Shown here piece by piece: positions 7,491 to 23,509 of a DNA stretch of 64,000 nucleotides. The notes under the pieces are model-generated. The model was not told where the DNA came from. It searched no databases and was given only the letters and a program-made list of their open reading frames with translations. How positions within the stretch are numbered: the first letter of the stretch is position 1; every line of letters begins with the position of its first letter. Made by a program: the position numbers and the translations under genes. The DNA is from UBA668 sp041918155 (lineage in GTDB: Bacteria; Actinomycetota; Acidimicrobiia; Acidimicrobiales; Ilumatobacteraceae), in assembly GCA_041918155.1 (NCBI GenBank), contig JAYRWH010000018.1:1-64000 (forward strand), in the 5' to 3' direction.

Positions 7491-8822
7491 TCAGTAGGGG
7501 TGGGCCCGGCGCCCGATCGAGGCGCGAACGACCTGGGCGAACTGGCCGGCAGTCAGCCGCCGGTCGAAACGCTCGATCGAGACGGCGTGGGGCGCCGGCA
7601 ATGGTTCGCCCTCGCGGAAGCGGCGCAGCATGGCGATCAGTTCGTCGGCAATGGCGGGCACGTCGTTGGGCAGCAGATGGCGACCAATCCGTGTGGCCTC
7701 CACCAGGCGCGACAGCGCTCCCTGAGGGCACAGCACGAGGCACGGTCGGCCGAGGTACATCAGCTCGAAGATCTTGCCGGGGTAGACGTTCTCTGCTCCA
7801 GGGATGTCATCGAGGATGCACAGTGTGTAGTGACTGGCCGACAACTCCTCGAGCAGCTGTTGGTGGGCCATGTACGGCACCATCCGCACCCCGTGCTCAC
7901 CCATGGCCTCCAGTGCTGAGCGCTCGTTGTCCACCACCCGGCCGATGAACTGCACCTCGAGCAGCGCCGCCAGCGCGGGCTCGCGCCGGTGCACCTCGCG
8001 CACGGCGGCGAGCAGCCCGGCGGGCCGTGTGACCCGATACACCGTGCCGGCGAACGTGAGCCGTAGTCGGTCGGTGGGTGGCGTGCGCAGCGTGGCCGGG
8101 AAGTCGGATGGGTCGTAACCGTTCGGTATCGCGACCACCCGATCGGGGTCGATGAACGCAAAGCGTTGCAGGAGCGAGGCCCGATACTCCTCGGTCGCCA
8201 TCGTCACCATGTCGGCGCGCCGCAGCACCGCCCCCTCCAACCGGTCGCCGAACCAGCGCGACAGGCGGCTGCGGGTCATCTCCATCTGTTCGCGGATCAG
8301 CCGCCACTCATCGCGATAGTCGAGGATCACCGCGCTGGTGCGCCGGGCCCTGCCGGCGAGCAGGAACGGCGAGAAGGGAGGGCCACTGATGATGACCGCG
8401 TCGGGGGGGTCGTGCGCCCGCTGCAGGCGGCGCAGGGCCAGCCACGCGCCGGGCAACCACAGCACCTGGATGTCGGGGAAGGCCAACTGGCGCACGGCCG
8501 ACGTGGCCGCGCGGATCGACCGTTGTCGCAGGGTGGGTGTAGCCGCCGCGCCGGCGCTCCAGGCCGCCTGCTTGGCCGAGTACCCGGGCTCGAGGGTGCG
8601 GGCGAGGGTGACCTGCATACCGGGCGGGAGATCGTCGGTGAGCGTGGCGTCGGTGACCGGCACCGAAGGGTTGCGGGCGGTGAGCGCACGCGGCTCGATG
8701 CCGTGCATCGGCAGGTACTTGGCCAGCTTGCCCAGCCGTTGCACCCCCGCGCCGCCCGACGGTGGGAACGCGTAGGCGATGATCAGGACGGAGGGCTGTT
8801 CGGGTTGGGGTCGCTCGGGCAC
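7491..8822 (-). CDS. GT4-family glycosyltransferase
   Basis: A 443-residue GT-B fold protein. The N-terminal part has VLIIAYAFPPSGGAGVQR, the GG-GVQR acceptor-side loop common in GT4 enzymes. The C-terminal nucleotide-sugar domain has LTFAGTVYR and the segment ENVYPGKIFELMYLGRPCLV, which replaces the usual E-x7-E motif with a K-x-FE form. No signal peptide or convincing membrane segment. GTG 8822 is chosen; the residues upstream are an Arg-rich out-of-frame reading of the neighbour. It is the last gene of the leftward envelope arm, 11 nt after the second CWB2 gene. It probably extends a surface glycan or glycosylates the surface proteins. Confidence 0.85.
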   Translation of the reverse strand: MPERPQPEQPSVLIIAYAFPPSGGAGVQRLGKLAKYLPMHGIEPRALTARNPSVPVTDATLTDDLPPGMQVTLARTLEPGYSAKQAAWSAGAAATPTLRQRSIRAATSAVRQLAFPDIQVLWLPGAWLALRRLQRAHDPPDAVIISGPPFSPFLLAGRARRTSAVILDYRDEWRLIREQMEMTRSRLSRWFGDRLEGAVLRRADMVTMATEEYRASLLQRFAFIDPDRVVAIPNGYDPSDFPATLRTPPTDRLRLTFAGTVYRVTRPAGLLAAVREVHRREPALAALLEVQFIGRVVDNERSALEAMGEHGVRMVPYMAHQQLLEELSASHYTLCILDDIPGAENVYPGKIFELMYLGRPCLVLCPQGALSRLVEATRIGRHLLPNDVPAIADELIAMLRRFREGEPLPAPHAVSIERFDRRLTAGQFAQVVRASIGRRAHPY

Positions 8823-8833
8823 GGTTGCGTCAA

Positions 8834-11266
8834 CTAGCCGGCCACGACACCGTCGACCTGCCATGTCACGGCGTCGTCGACGTAGGTGCCGGCCACGTTC
8901 GGCGAGATCTGAGCACTGAAGCCCCCTTCGCCGCTGGCGACGTTCCAGGTGCCGCCGGTGAACAGGCTGTGGCCACGGAGCTGCCACGAACCGTCGACGA
9001 ACAGCGCCTCGCCGGCGGCGGTGCCGGTGACGGTGCCGGCGGCGGTGTCCACCGACCAGGTGGCGGTGAACGTGACCGGGGCAAGGCCACCGGTCGGGCG
9101 TTGCAGCGTGACGGACAGCGAACTGGACCCGATCGCCGCCGGCACGCTGCGCGACGTGGCAGCGCCACCGGCACCCGAGGCGAAGGTGAGCGATGTGGAC
9201 GAGCCGTCGGGGTCGGTGACACCAGAGTCGGTGCCGGTGGCGACCGTCGGTGCGGCCGCGGTGAACGGCGCGGCCACGATGAACCGATCAGTGGCACTGG
9301 TCGCATACGAGCGCAGCGCCGTGACGCGGCCACTGACGCCGACGAAGCGGGCGGCGGCGACGGCCGTGGCGGCCGTGAAACGTGCGCACACCGGCGCGCC
9401 GGTGAACGGGGTGCGCCCGATCTCGTCGGGGTCGACCAGGTAGCGACGGCGCATCATGATGTCGATCGAGCCGACCGCCTGGCCGCCGACACCGTCGGCG
9501 TAGACCGCCAGCCAGCGAGCATCGGCGTAGCTCCCGCGGACGGCACACACCCTGGTGGTGCCGCTGCCCTCCTCGTCGAAGACCGGTGCCATATCGAGCT
9601 GGGTGAGGAAGGGCCCGAGCTTCTCGCTCGGGGGCACCGAGCCGAGCTGGCCGCTGCCGCCACCCACGACCAGGGACGCGTCCGCAATCAGCGACGACGG
9701 GAGTGCCGCCTCGCCGCCGAAGGCGACGACGAAGCCCGGCCAGGAGCAGGGCAGGATCGGCAGCGTGCTGTTGCACCACCCGCCGCTCGCTGGGAATACC
9801 CCGGTCAACAGTTCGCGCACGGTCGTCGGAAGGGTGTGTGCGCCAGTGGGCACGAGCAGGATCGGGACCGCGTCATGGGCAGGGCGCAGATCTTCTGACG
9901 GACTGAGCGTCGGCGCGACGCCACTGGGTGAGGGTAGCGCACGGGTGGGTGGGCCGGGATTGGCTGCAGCTCCGCTGAGGGCGCCGCAGAACGGCCCTGC
10001 CCCGAGGGCGTCGGGCCAGCCGGAGCCGCCACTCTGGGCGCTCGGTGCCGACGCGGCCAGACACACCATGCTGCCGTCGAAGTCGGCGGCCTCGCCGGTG
10101 GGCCACCAGCCGCCCAGGCGCTGCGCCATCTGCACGCTCGTGTCATATCGGTCGGTACCGGCGATGCGGACCAGTTCGGTGGCGCCGGCGAGGTTCTTGG
10201 CCTCGGTGGCCACGGCGGCACTGATGCGCGAGGTGCCACCGAGCACGATGACGTTGCTGACCGACATCGTCAACAAGGCATTGACGGTGGCCTGGGGAAG
10301 CGAGCCACTGCCGTCGTGCAACAGCACCGGCACCTGCCAGAAGCTGATCCACCACCCAGCTGCCAGTGCGTCGGCCCCGGTGAGCCCGTCGGCGAGTACC
10401 ACCGTGCGGCTCAGCAGGCGGCAACTGGTGGCCGAGTCCCGCAGTTCGACGACGGCATTGGCATAGACCGTCTGGCGGGCCGTGCCGTCGGTGGTGTCGG
10501 GATCGGCGCAGGTGAGTTCACCCCCCGGTGGCGGGGCCGTGCCGAGACTCTGCGCGATGCGCGCCGCGGTGTCGTAGCGGTTGCTGCCGGCGATGCGGAA
10601 CACCTCGCGGTAGCCGAGCGACAGCAGTTCCGCGTCGACTCCGGCCGGAACCGCCGAGGGGCCGCCGACGACGATCGCCTGGCGTGCCGTGGCGCAGCCA
10701 CCCCGGCGGAGATCGTTCGCTGCCAGCCGGGTGGCCGGGCTGAGGCTGACCGCCCCGGCCCGCGTGGAGGCAGTGATCAGGATCGGGGCGCTGTCGGTGT
10801 CGACATGGGCGAAGCCACCGACCGGGTAGAAGAAGGGGTCGGCTGCTGCGGTGCGCTCGAGCCACGGCTCGCTCGACTCGTGGGTCGGATCGCTGAGCGC
10901 CGATGCCCCCAGCGAATCGGCCGGATTGTCACCGGTGACGACGATGATCGCCCGTGGGCAGTCGCCCACCCCCCACCAATCGTGCGCAGTGGCGAGCACG
11001 CTCGCGCCACCGGAGGAGCGGTCGGGTGTGTCGAATGGGTAATCACCCGTGCCGCGCAGGCCCAACTCGACCGCCAGATTGGTCTGATAGCGGTCGTTGC
11101 CGGAGTAGCGCACCGCGTTCGGCCAACCCTCCAGCGTGGCCGACAGCGCGGCCGATGACGGCCACTGCGAGGGAGGCAGGGCATCTTCGGCGGCGACCGC
11201 TGTGCCGCTCACCATGAGCGCAACGGCGATAGCGCCGAGCGCGCTGCGACCCCGTGCGCCGACCAC
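8834..11266 (-). CDS. Secreted protein with N-terminal cell-wall-binding (CWB2) repeats
   Basis: An 810-residue exported protein with a signal peptide cleaved probably after AVA at residue 25. CWB2 repeats start near residues 53 (RYSGNDRYQT), 224 (RIAGSNRYDT) and 368 (RIAGTDRYDT), so the anchoring region is N-terminal and spread out. The remainder, from about residue 560, is a beta-rich region of unknown type ending in a Thr/Val/Gly-rich domain. This is the reverse domain order of the rightward CWB2 protein. GTG 11266 follows the sigma-factor stop by 9 nt with no clear ribosome binding site, so translation is probably coupled. Co-transcription with a membrane-tethered sigma factor suggests regulated surface display. 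Confidence 0.82.
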   Translation of the reverse strand: MVGARGRSALGAIAVALMVSGTAVAAEDALPPSQWPSSAALSATLEGWPNAVRYSGNDRYQTNLAVELGLRGTGDYPFDTPDRSSGGASVLATAHDWWGVGDCPRAIIVVTGDNPADSLGASALSDPTHESSEPWLERTAAADPFFYPVGGFAHVDTDSAPILITASTRAGAVSLSPATRLAANDLRRGGCATARQAIVVGGPSAVPAGVDAELLSLGYREVFRIAGSNRYDTAARIAQSLGTAPPPGGELTCADPDTTDGTARQTVYANAVVELRDSATSCRLLSRTVVLADGLTGADALAAGWWISFWQVPVLLHDGSGSLPQATVNALLTMSVSNVIVLGGTSRISAAVATEAKNLAGATELVRIAGTDRYDTSVQMAQRLGGWWPTGEAADFDGSMVCLAASAPSAQSGGSGWPDALGAGPFCGALSGAAANPGPPTRALPSPSGVAPTLSPSEDLRPAHDAVPILLVPTGAHTLPTTVRELLTGVFPASGGWCNSTLPILPCSWPGFVVAFGGEAALPSSLIADASLVVGGGSGQLGSVPPSEKLGPFLTQLDMAPVFDEEGSGTTRVCAVRGSYADARWLAVYADGVGGQAVGSIDIMMRRRYLVDPDEIGRTPFTGAPVCARFTAATAVAAARFVGVSGRVTALRSYATSATDRFIVAAPFTAAAPTVATGTDSGVTDPDGSSTSLTFASGAGGAATSRSVPAAIGSSSLSVTLQRPTGGLAPVTFTATWSVDTAAGTVTGTAAGEALFVDGSWQLRGHSLFTGGTWNVASGEGGFSAQISPNVAGTYVDDAVTWQVDGVVAG

Positions 11267-11275
11267 CGAGGAAAC

Positions 11276-12697
11276 TCAGACGTTGAGGGTGAGCGTGAGG
11301 AAGGCGGACTCGATGGAACCCGAGAAACTACCCGAGGGGGCCAGCCCGGCGGAGTTGGCCGAGGCCCGGAATGCGCCCGAGACCACGAGACTCAGCGGGT
11401 CTGTGCTGCCCGTGCCATAACCGATCAGGCGGAACTCGATCGACTCGCCGCCGGCCGTGTTCACCGTGAACTCGCCGCTCAGCCGTAGCTGGGTATCGCC
11501 GGCCACCGCTTCGTCGACACCGATGCGGCCCGAGAGGTTGCCGCTGATGGCCACGCCGTTGACCACTAGTGTGACCGGCCCGCTGAGGTCGTAGCGCAGG
11601 CCGCTCGCGACCACAGAGATGGCAGTGGCTGACAACGACCCGCCGTACACGCCGACCGGCGGCTGCACTGCGGCCGGGGCCGCGGTGGTGGGCGCCACGT
11701 ATGGCGTGAGATCGAGTGTGGTGGGCGTGACCGCGACGGTGGGCGCCGCCGTGGCCTCCACGACAGGGGCCTCGACGACTGGCGTCTCGGCGGCCTGGGC
11801 CACGGTGGCTGTGGTGATCGCAACCGTGGTCTGCACCGGAACGGGTGCCGCGGCTGCCGGCTGGTCGGTGTTGGAGCTGGCCACGCCCAACGCCGTGACG
11901 ACCACGAGCGTGGCACCGGCGGCCACGCGCCCGAACATCGGTGCGCTGGCCGGGGCGGCGGACACGAGGTTGTTGGCCGAGTTGATCATCGGTGCCGCGA
12001 TGGTGCTGAACCGGTTGGCCTGGGCGCCGCCGCTCGCGGCCGCCTTGGCCAGCGCGGAATCGGCGGACTTCGCCTGCACCCGGTCGAGCGCGTGTGCCGT
12101 ACGGTCGCTGCGGCGGAACAGCACGTAGACGAACATCGGCACCGCTGCCGCGCCACGCATGGCGACCCGCATCGCATGACGGGCCCGGCTGACCCTGGCA
12201 CGAGCGTTGTCCTCGCTGAGGCCCGAGATCTGGGCCACCTCGCCGTAGCTGAGCTCATCGACGAAGCGCAGCGTGAGCGCCTCGCGGTAGCCGTCGGGCA
12301 GCTCGGCGAGTGCCGCATGGAGATCGGAGGTGTCCCCATCGAGCCCCAATTCGGCCTCGATGCTGGGGCCGACACGGGCGAGCACCGGATCGCTCGATAC
12401 ACGGGTGGTCTTGGCGGCATCGCGCGATCGGCGATGCGCATCGTCAATGCACACGTTGCCCAGGATGCGATAGAGCCAGGGGCCCAATCGGCTGTCATCG
12501 GACAAGCGGCCGATGCTTCGGTACGCCCGCAGGAACGTCTCTTGCACCAGGTCTTCGGCCGCGGCGGCATTGGAGGTGCGCCGCCGCGCATACGCCAACA
12601 GGCCCGGCCGATACTCGCGCACGAGGCAGGCGAACGAGTCGCGGTCGCCGGACTGCAGCGACCGGATCACCCCGAGATCTTCAACTGCTGCCGACAT
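11276..12697 (-). CDS. ECF sigma factor fused to a membrane segment and exported beta-rich domain
   Basis: A 473-residue protein. Residues 20-95 are sigma region 2 (EDLVQETFLRAYRSIGRL, then GPWLYRILGNVCIDDAHRR); residues 125-180 are region 4 (LPDGYREALTLRFVDELSYG and the helix-turn-helix ISGLSEDNARARVSRARHAM). Normal ECF sigmas end here, near 180-190 residues. This one continues with an Ala-rich linker, a single hydrophobic segment at about 255-273, a Pro/Thr/Ala/Val-rich linker (275-348) and a 125-residue beta-rich domain. If the hydrophobic segment spans the membrane, the sigma part is cytoplasmic and the tail is outside, so no separate anti-sigma factor may be needed; none is visible nearby. 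GGAGGG lies 4 nt before ATG 12697, and a TAGCAT box (12735-12740, minus) could be its own promoter. Confidence 0.88.
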   Translation of the reverse strand: MSAAVEDLGVIRSLQSGDRDSFACLVREYRPGLLAYARRRTSNAAAAEDLVQETFLRAYRSIGRLSDDSRLGPWLYRILGNVCIDDAHRRSRDAAKTTRVSSDPVLARVGPSIEAELGLDGDTSDLHAALAELPDGYREALTLRFVDELSYGEVAQISGLSEDNARARVSRARHAMRVAMRGAAAVPMFVYVLFRRSDRTAHALDRVQAKSADSALAKAAASGGAQANRFSTIAAPMINSANNLVSAAPASAPMFGRVAAGATLVVVTALGVASSNTDQPAAAAPVPVQTTVAITTATVAQAAETPVVEAPVVEATAAPTVAVTPTTLDLTPYVAPTTAAPAAVQPPVGVYGGSLSATAISVVASGLRYDLSGPVTLVVNGVAISGNLSGRIGVDEAVAGDTQLRLSGEFTVNTAGGESIEFRLIGYGTGSTDPLSLVVSGAFRASANSAGLAPSGSFSGSIESAFLTLTLNV

Positions 12698-12740
12698 CTG
12701 CCCTCCGTCTTCCGCAGCCTGCGTGCATCAAAGAATGCTA

Positions 12741-13913
12741 TCACGGCAGATCCCCGGCATCCCGCCGGATAATCGATCGGTACATCTCACCCAACTGCCT
12801 CGATTGGGTGCTGAGGTCGAAGCGCCGGCGGGCGTCGTCGCGCCCGGCGGCACCGAACGCCTCCCGCTGCGCCGGGTCCGCCAGCAGGGCCGTAACCGCG
12901 GTGGAAAGTCCGGCCACGTCGGCCTCGTCCACCAACAGGCCGCCCACTGCGTGAGTGAGCGCTTCGCCGGTGCCGCCGGATCGGTAGGCAACAACGGGCA
13001 GGCCTGCGGCCTGTGCCTCGGCCAGCACCAACCCGAACGCCTCGCGCTGGCCCTTGACGGTCACCTTGCTCGGCGCGCAGAGCAGAGTGGCCCGTGCCAT
13101 CAGACTGGCCAACTCCTGCTGGCTGACCGACTCGACAAAGCGCACCGGCAAGGCCAGCTCGGTGGCCCGGGCCTCCAGCGCCGCCCGCAGCGGCCCTTCG
13201 CCCACGACCGTGACAGTGACCGAGGGCACCGAGGCGCGCACGACGGCCATCGCCTCGAGCAGGTCGGCGACGCCCTTCACCTCGGTGAGCCGGCCCACGA
13301 ACAGCACATGGGCACGATCGCGGTCGGTGCCGGCGCGGTCGGATGTCGCCCCGTCGAACACGGCACGGTCGACCCCGATGTAATGGCGGATCACCTTGTG
13401 CGGCGGAGCCCCCAACTCGATGAGCCGGGCGCGCACGGCATCGGACACGGCGAGGAGGAGGGCGGCCTGATCGAAGACCTGTGCGCGTCGTCGCAGCCAC
13501 AGCCGGCCGGCGCCCGACCGGAAGGCCGCGTCGGGCGTCATCACGTCGTACCCGTGGAACGTCACCACCAGCGGCAGCCGCAACCGCCTGGCGGTGGGCA
13601 ACAGCATCGCCGCGTCGGGCCCGAAGTGGGCGTGGATCAAGGACGGGCGCACCTGTCGCAGCGCCCGGTTGAACACAGGATCGCGGCCGATGACGAACAG
13701 CGCCTTGCGCACCGCCTCGGGTCGCCAGTTGCTCACCCGCACACGGTCGGCCGGCACGGCGGCACCGGCAAGCCGGCGCAGCCCGAAATAGAACGGCACG
13801 ATGCCGGGTATGGCTTCGGCCTGGCGGGTGATGAAGCCTTCCGAGACGGCGAGCAGGGTGGAGCGGAAGATGGCGACGACCGGCGTCGCTGCGCTGCCTG
13901 GTGTGTCGCTCAT
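12741..13913 (-). CDS. GT4-family glycosyltransferase
   Basis: A 390-residue GT-B glycosyltransferase. Visible GT4 features are IHAHFGPDA in the N-terminal domain, VTFHGYDVM, the donor-domain start HVLFVGRLTEVKGVADLLEAM and the catalytic-loop REAFGLVLAEAQAAGLPVVA with the E-x7-E pattern. It would add a sugar to a lipid-linked intermediate on the cytoplasmic face. ATG 13913 overlaps the flippase stop as ATGA, a tight coupling that places polymerisation and export on one transcript. Donor and acceptor cannot be inferred. Confidence 0.9.
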   Translation of the reverse strand: MSDTPGSAATPVVAIFRSTLLAVSEGFITRQAEAIPGIVPFYFGLRRLAGAAVPADRVRVSNWRPEAVRKALFVIGRDPVFNRALRQVRPSLIHAHFGPDAAMLLPTARRLRLPLVVTFHGYDVMTPDAAFRSGAGRLWLRRRAQVFDQAALLLAVSDAVRARLIELGAPPHKVIRHYIGVDRAVFDGATSDRAGTDRDRAHVLFVGRLTEVKGVADLLEAMAVVRASVPSVTVTVVGEGPLRAALEARATELALPVRFVESVSQQELASLMARATLLCAPSKVTVKGQREAFGLVLAEAQAAGLPVVAYRSGGTGEALTHAVGGLLVDEADVAGLSTAVTALLADPAQREAFGAAGRDDARRRFDLSTQSRQLGEMYRSIIRRDAGDLP

Positions 13914-15208
13914 GGCGCGGCCACCGCCGGGCGCCGTCGCTCGACACCGAGCAACCATCGCGTGGAGATCCACAGGGTGATCGCGTACCACGTCTCTGCC
14001 ACCACCGTGGCGACCAGGGCCCCCCGCCACGAATGGTGCGGGATCCAGGCCAGGCAGCAGGCGAGGTTGACCACCAACATGCTGATCAGCAGGCCCATGC
14101 GCAGGCGTTGGTAGCCGGCGCCCGACAACGCGTTGGCCGGGAAGTACTGCAGGACGCGCAACGTCGGCAGCACCGCCAGCCAGCGCACGATGGGGACGGC
14201 ATCCGCGAAGTCGCTGCCCAGGACTGACACGCAGAGCGGCGCGGCGAGCGCGAGCAGGCCGCCCACGACTACCGCGTACGCGAGGCTCGGGGCGAGCAGG
14301 CGGCGGGCGAACGCCAAGGTGGCAGCGAGCCCGTGCTTGCCCTTGCTGAACGTGCGGTTGTAGCTCGCCACCAGCAGTGCCTGGATGGGCAACAGGATGA
14401 TGGTCGGCAGACGGTAGGCGGCGGCGTAGAGACCGGCATCCCGGGTCCAGCCGCTCGAACGCAGGATCGGCTTGTCGATGCCGTCCTGCGCGCTGAATGC
14501 GGCGACCGAGGCCGAGTAGGGGAACCCCTCGGCCAGGTCGTGTCGGCGAACCCGTCCCCAGGTGCGTTGCAGTCCGAATGCCCGGCGAGTGCGGACCAGG
14601 ACTGCCACACCCGTGACCGACACCGCGAGGGCCTGCAGCAATGCCCACATCACCACATTCGTGGAGCCGATCGCCAGCAACGTGACCGCGGCGCACACCC
14701 GGACACCGGTGAGCACGGTGATGACCTGCGCGTAGTAGCGGAGCCGGCCGTGGGCGATCGCCAGGTACCCGCACAGCGACGTGGTTGCGCCGCCCAACAT
14801 CTCGCCGGCGCACAGCAGGGCGGCGGAGGCGACCGACAACCCCGGTACGAAGGCCATCCCGGCCACGGTGAGCGGGGCTGCCACCATTCCGCCGACGATC
14901 ACCATCGTGAACGCGGTCGCGAACGCCTGGTCGGCGGTGTGGTCCTCGCGGCTGATGCGCTGCACGAGCAGGAGCGACGCCCCCACCTGCGCCACGGGCA
15001 CGATGAACGTCACAATGGCGGCGATCGCGGTGAATTCGCCGAAACCATCGGTTCCCAGGGCCCTGGTGAGCACGAAGAAGACCGCGAGGCCGCCCACCAT
15101 GCGGGTGACCTCGGCCCACAGCGACCAGGCCGTGTCGCCGGCCAGGCTGGTGCGCAACGCACGTGATAGCCGGCCGGCGCGGCCGGTGCCGTCGGCAGGC
15201 GCGGTCAT
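13910..15208 (-). CDS. Polysaccharide flippase (Wzx/MurJ-superfamily, oligosaccharide exporter)
   Basis: A 432-residue integral membrane protein with about 12-14 hydrophobic helices. The first begins after the conserved SLWAEVTRMVGGLAVFFVLT, and GTDGFGEFTAIAAIV is the typical loop of the polysaccharide-synthesis family. It would move undecaprenyl-linked oligosaccharide across the membrane. It is the promoter-proximal gene of the leftward envelope operon. TACACT lies 7 nt upstream of ATG 15208, giving a leaderless start and fixing the initiation codon. Downstream come GT4, sigma, CWB2 and GT4 genes. Confidence 0.88.
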   Translation of the reverse strand: MTAPADGTGRAGRLSRALRTSLAGDTAWSLWAEVTRMVGGLAVFFVLTRALGTDGFGEFTAIAAIVTFIVPVAQVGASLLLVQRISREDHTADQAFATAFTMVIVGGMVAAPLTVAGMAFVPGLSVASAALLCAGEMLGGATTSLCGYLAIAHGRLRYYAQVITVLTGVRVCAAVTLLAIGSTNVVMWALLQALAVSVTGVAVLVRTRRAFGLQRTWGRVRRHDLAEGFPYSASVAAFSAQDGIDKPILRSSGWTRDAGLYAAAYRLPTIILLPIQALLVASYNRTFSKGKHGLAATLAFARRLLAPSLAYAVVVGGLLALAAPLCVSVLGSDFADAVPIVRWLAVLPTLRVLQYFPANALSGAGYQRLRMGLLISMLVVNLACCLAWIPHHSWRGALVATVVAETWYAITLWISTRWLLGVERRRPAVAAP

Positions 15209-15215
15209 CAGCGGG

Positions 15216-15221
15216 AGTGTA
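15216..15221 (-). promoter_or_regulatory. -10 box (TACACT) of the leftward envelope operon
   Basis: TACACT on the minus strand ends 7 nt before the flippase ATG at 15208, predicting a leaderless transcript. Confidence 0.5.
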
Positions 15222-15251
15222 GTGCTGACCGTTCGCGCCGGGGCGAAAGCC

Positions 15252-15281
15252 TTGACAGGGGCGGGTCCGGAGGCTTACCGT
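15252..15281 (+). promoter_or_regulatory. rpoB promoter P1
   Basis: TTGACA (15252-15257), 18-bp spacer, TACCGT (15276-15281). The -35 is a perfect consensus hexamer and the -10 fits TANNNT. Lies about 160 nt before the rpoB start. Confidence 0.65.
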
Positions 15282-15321
15282 TCGCGGCTATTACGACTGC
15301 TCGGGCAATCGCCCGGGCCGG

Positions 15322-15350
15322 TTGACGACGCCCTGAGCCACAGATAGGCT
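15322..15350 (+). promoter_or_regulatory. rpoB promoter P2
   Basis: TTGACG (15322-15327), 17-bp spacer, TAGGCT (15345-15350). One of the best-matching promoters in the window; transcription would start near 15357, giving a leader of about 87 nt before rpoB. With P1 it forms a tandem pair in the 235-bp gap 15209-15443. Confidence 0.7.
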
Positions 15351-15443
15351 CGTCCGTTGCCGTGCGTGTCGTGTCCTGTCGCTCCTTTTGCGTTCCGGTG
15401 ACCCTCCGCGCCCCCATGCCTGCCGAGATTGAGGAGTAAACAC

Positions 15444-19103
<3,660 letters not shown>

Positions 19104-19117
19104 GGAAGGCACACAAC

Positions 19118-23017
<3,900 letters not shown>

Positions 23018-23037
23018 TCCAGCCACCATTCGCGAGG

Positions 23038-23067
23038 TTGCCGCCTTCCGGCGCGCGCCTCTAGCAT
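23038..23067 (+). promoter_or_regulatory. Candidate rpsL promoter
   Basis: TTGCCG (23038-23043), 18-bp spacer, TAGCAT (23062-23067), in the 108-bp gap between rpoC and rpsL. Moderate match to the promoter form seen before rpoB. Confidence 0.4.
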
Positions 23068-23076
23068 TACAGGGTC

Positions 23077-23100
23077 CTGTGTGCCGGTCCCGGCACACAG
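23077..23100 (+). promoter_or_regulatory. Strong hairpin in the rpsL leader
   Basis: A perfect 11-bp stem, CTGTGTGCCGG with CCGGCACACAG, around a TC loop. It starts about 10 nt after the candidate promoter. No U-tract follows, so it looks more like a leader, processing or stability element (or an S7/S12 regulatory site) than a full terminator of rpoC. Confidence 0.5.
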
Positions 23101-23125
23101 TCAAGCAGTTCGCAGAGGTAGAGGC

Positions 23126-23497
23126 GTGCCCACTATTCAGCAGCTGGTCCGTCAGGGCCGGAGCACCAAGTTCTCGAAGACCAAGACGCCGGCCCTCAAG
23201 GGGTCGCCGCAGCGTCGCGGTGTGTGCACCCGCGTGTACACGAACACTCCGAAGAAGCCGAACTCGGCCCTGCGCAAGGTGGCCCGCGTTCGTCTCACCT
23301 CGGGTGTCGAGGTCACGGCCTACATCCCGGGCGAGGGCCACAACCTGCAGGAGCACAGCATCGTGCTCGTGCGTGGTGGCCGTGTGCGCGACCTCCCCGG
23401 TGTGCGCTACAAGATCATTCGTGGCGCGCTCGATGCCGCCGGCGTGAAGAACCGCAAGCAGGCCCGCAGCCGCTACGGCGCCAAGATGGCCAAGTAA
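23126..23497 (+). CDS. rpsL: 30S ribosomal protein S12
   Basis: A 123-residue decoding-centre protein, the standard length. It starts at GTG 23126 (PTIQQLVRQG) with GAGG 7 nt upstream; an in-frame start at 23081 lies inside the leader hairpin and is rejected. The streptomycin-relevant loop TPKKPNSALRK keeps Lys43. In the second loop, GGRVRDLPGV, residue 88 is Arg, where most bacteria have Lys. It is followed 12 nt later by rpsG as in the str operon. Confidence 0.97.
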   Translation: MPTIQQLVRQGRSTKFSKTKTPALKGSPQRRGVCTRVYTNTPKKPNSALRKVARVRLTSGVEVTAYIPGEGHNLQEHSIVLVRGGRVRDLPGVRYKIIRGALDAAGVKNRKQARSRYGAKMAK

Positions 23498-23509
23498 GGA
23501 AGACGGAAA

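Noticed and set aside
15429..15443. TTG 15429 as the rpoB start
   Set aside because: It lies before the GAGGAG ribosome binding site; GTG 15444 has correct spacing and gives the conserved N-terminus.
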